This document shows positions 41,749-42,753 of a stretch of DNA of 42,753 nt, piece by piece. A program made the position numbers and the translations under genes. Position 1 is the stretch's first letter. Each line of letters opens with the position of its first letter. This DNA comes from Actinomycetes bacterium. Its GTDB lineage: Bacteria > Actinomycetota > Acidimicrobiia > Acidimicrobiales > Ilumatobacteraceae. Under the pieces are notes generated by a model that worked only from the letters and a program-made list of their open reading frames with translations, had not been told where the DNA came from and ran no database searches. The DNA is taken from the NCBI GenBank assembly GCA_027491335.1, contig JAIXWJ010000063.1, forward strand, positions 1-42,753, given 5' to 3'.

Positions 41749-42753
41749 GTGCCCGACCGACCCGATGTTCAGCCTTTCGACGAGTCGAACGTCGTCGAGC
41801 GCGAAACAACGGTGGCCGATCTCCTCGACGACCTCGACCGACACCAACGTCGGGCCGTCACCTCCGACGCGCCGTTGTTGGCCATCATCGCCGGTGCCGG
41901 ATCGGGCAAGACTCGCGTGCTCACGCGTCGAGTGGCGCACCAGTGCCTGACGGGATCCGCCGAACCATCCCATGTCGCCGTGCTCACCTTCACCCGCCAG
42001 GCGGCATCGGAACTTCATCGTCGTTTGCGCGCCCTCGGCACCGGCGACGGACTCATTGCGGGCACCTTCCACTCCGTGGCGCTCTCCATGTTGCGCCAGT
42101 ACTGGGACCAGCAAGGTCGGTCGCACCCCACGGTGGTGTCCGATCGTCGACGTCTCATCGGTGAAGTCATCGGCCCCAAACACGGCACCAGCATCGCCGC
42201 CCTCTCGTCCGACATCGACTGGGCCCGGGCCCGCAATGTGGAAGCCGCGCGGTACTCCACCGCCGTCGTGAACGCCGGTCGTCGCAGCCTGTCGCCGGCC
42301 GCCGACGTGGCCCGCGTGATGGCCGACCTCGAGAAGCTCAAGGCCAAGCGTGGCGTCATCGATCTCGACGATTTGCTGTCGACCACCATTCATCTCATGC
42401 GCAACGACGAGAAGTTCGCTTCCATCGCCCGTTGGCGTATTCGACACTTGTTCGTCGACGAGGCCCAAGATCTCAACCCACTCCAGTTGGAAGTGTTGGA
42501 ACTGTGGCGCGGTGACCGCGACCAACTCACCCTGGTCGGCGACCCGTCCCAATCGATTTACGGCTTCAACGGAAGCGACCCCACCATCCTCACGAACCTG
42601 GAGTCGCGCTTCCCCGGCATCGAGGTCGTGCGCCTCGGCACGAACTATCGATGCACCCCGCAGGTGGTGGCGGCCGGATTGAACGCGCTCACGCACGGTG
42701 GTGCGTCCGTTCCCGATCTAGTCTCGGCCCGCCCCAATGGTTCGGCCATCCGC
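41749..42753 (+). CDS. UvrD/PcrA-type superfamily 1 DNA helicase, N-terminal part
   Basis: 335 codons, still open at the window end. From GTG 41749 the protein begins VPDRPDVQPFDESNVVERET. Motifs in order: LDRHQRRAV (Q motif), AGAGSGKTRVLTRRVA (Walker A, about 48-63), AVLTFTRQAASELHRRL (Ia), IDLDDLL, LFVDEAQDLNPLQ (Walker B), LTLVGDPSQSIYGFNGSDP (III) and GTNYRCTPQVVAAGLN (IV). It unwinds DNA 3' to 5' in repair. FNGSDP and the compact 1B region are reminiscent of mycobacterial UvrD2, but the diagnostic C-terminus lies outside. Confidence 0.93.
   Translation, partial: MPDRPDVQPFDESNVVERETTVADLLDDLDRHQRRAVTSDAPLLAIIAGAGSGKTRVLTRRVAHQCLTGSAEPSHVAVLTFTRQAASELHRRLRALGTGDGLIAGTFHSVALSMLRQYWDQQGRSHPTVVSDRRRLIGEVIGPKHGTSIAALSSDIDWARARNVEAARYSTAVVNAGRRSLSPAADVARVMADLEKLKAKRGVIDLDDLLSTTIHLMRNDEKFASIARWRIRHLFVDEAQDLNPLQLEVLELWRGDRDQLTLVGDPSQSIYGFNGSDPTILTNLESRFPGIEVVRLGTNYRCTPQVVAAGLNALTHGGASVPDLVSARPNGSAIR

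Overview
The window is a stretch of GC-rich actinobacterial chromosome, most probably from class Acidimicrobiia (an Ilumatobacter-like lineage). The evidence is the gene order rsmD-coaD-sepIVA-DUF177-rpmF-plsX-acpP-rnc-fpg-smc-ftsY ... ffh-rpsP-khpA-rimM-trmD-rplS-DUF2469-yraN, the actinobacterial families DUF2469 and SepIVA, an F420-type LLM oxidoreductase, an alpha-methylacyl-CoA racemase, GTP-type PEP carboxykinase, and many start codons lying 6-7 nt after a TANNNT -10 hexamer (leaderless promoters). The class assignment is an inference from content. No mobile element, prophage, CRISPR array or rRNA is visible, and coding density is very high, with no gene-free stretch over 300 bases.

Region by region. 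1-1475: minus-strand glutamate-1-semialdehyde aminomutase-like aminotransferase followed by the start of a DUF983 gene cut by the window edge. 1626-3098: tRNA-His, tRNA-Lys and a tandem pair of flavodoxin-fold NAD(P)H oxidoreductases. 3095-5978: rlmD-psuG operon divergent from rpe. 5996-7973: secreted protein, enoyl-CoA hydratase and two very small genes. 7975-24392: a long minus-strand block of translation, RNA-modification, protein-targeting, chromosome-segregation, DNA-repair, lipid-precursor and CoA genes; a lipoprotein with a C-terminal I78-inhibitor-like domain sits between ftsY and ffh. 24433-30164: small zinc-ribbon gene, a 1129-residue polytopic protein resembling two fused GT-C glycosyltransferases, and convergent recG. 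30176-34367: fakA-like gene, divergent rpmB, a cold-shock-like gene and pckG. 34376-35627: a perfect long inverted repeat, a small membrane protein and a lipoprotein. 35673-39121: minus-strand operon of alpha/beta hydrolase, alpha-methylacyl-CoA racemase, PIG-L (MshB/Mca-like) deacetylase and histidine phosphatase. 39162-41050: divergent LLM oxidoreductase coupled to galactokinase. 41054-42753: PH-SHOCT membrane protein and a divergent UvrD-type helicase cut by the right edge.

How the genes work together. The minus-strand core block couples ribosome maturation (rpsP, rimM, trmD, rplS, rpmF, rsmD), SRP targeting (ffh, ftsY) and phospholipid/CoA supply (plsX, acpP, coaD). Division and segregation (sepIVA, smc) and repair (fpg, recG, uvrD) are interleaved. 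I saw no convincing new defence or mobile system. The points most worth following are a candidate for the missing mycothiol phosphatase step (GTGA-coupled PIG-L and histidine phosphatase), the double GT-C protein, the two long inverted repeats and the systematic leaderless promoter architecture.
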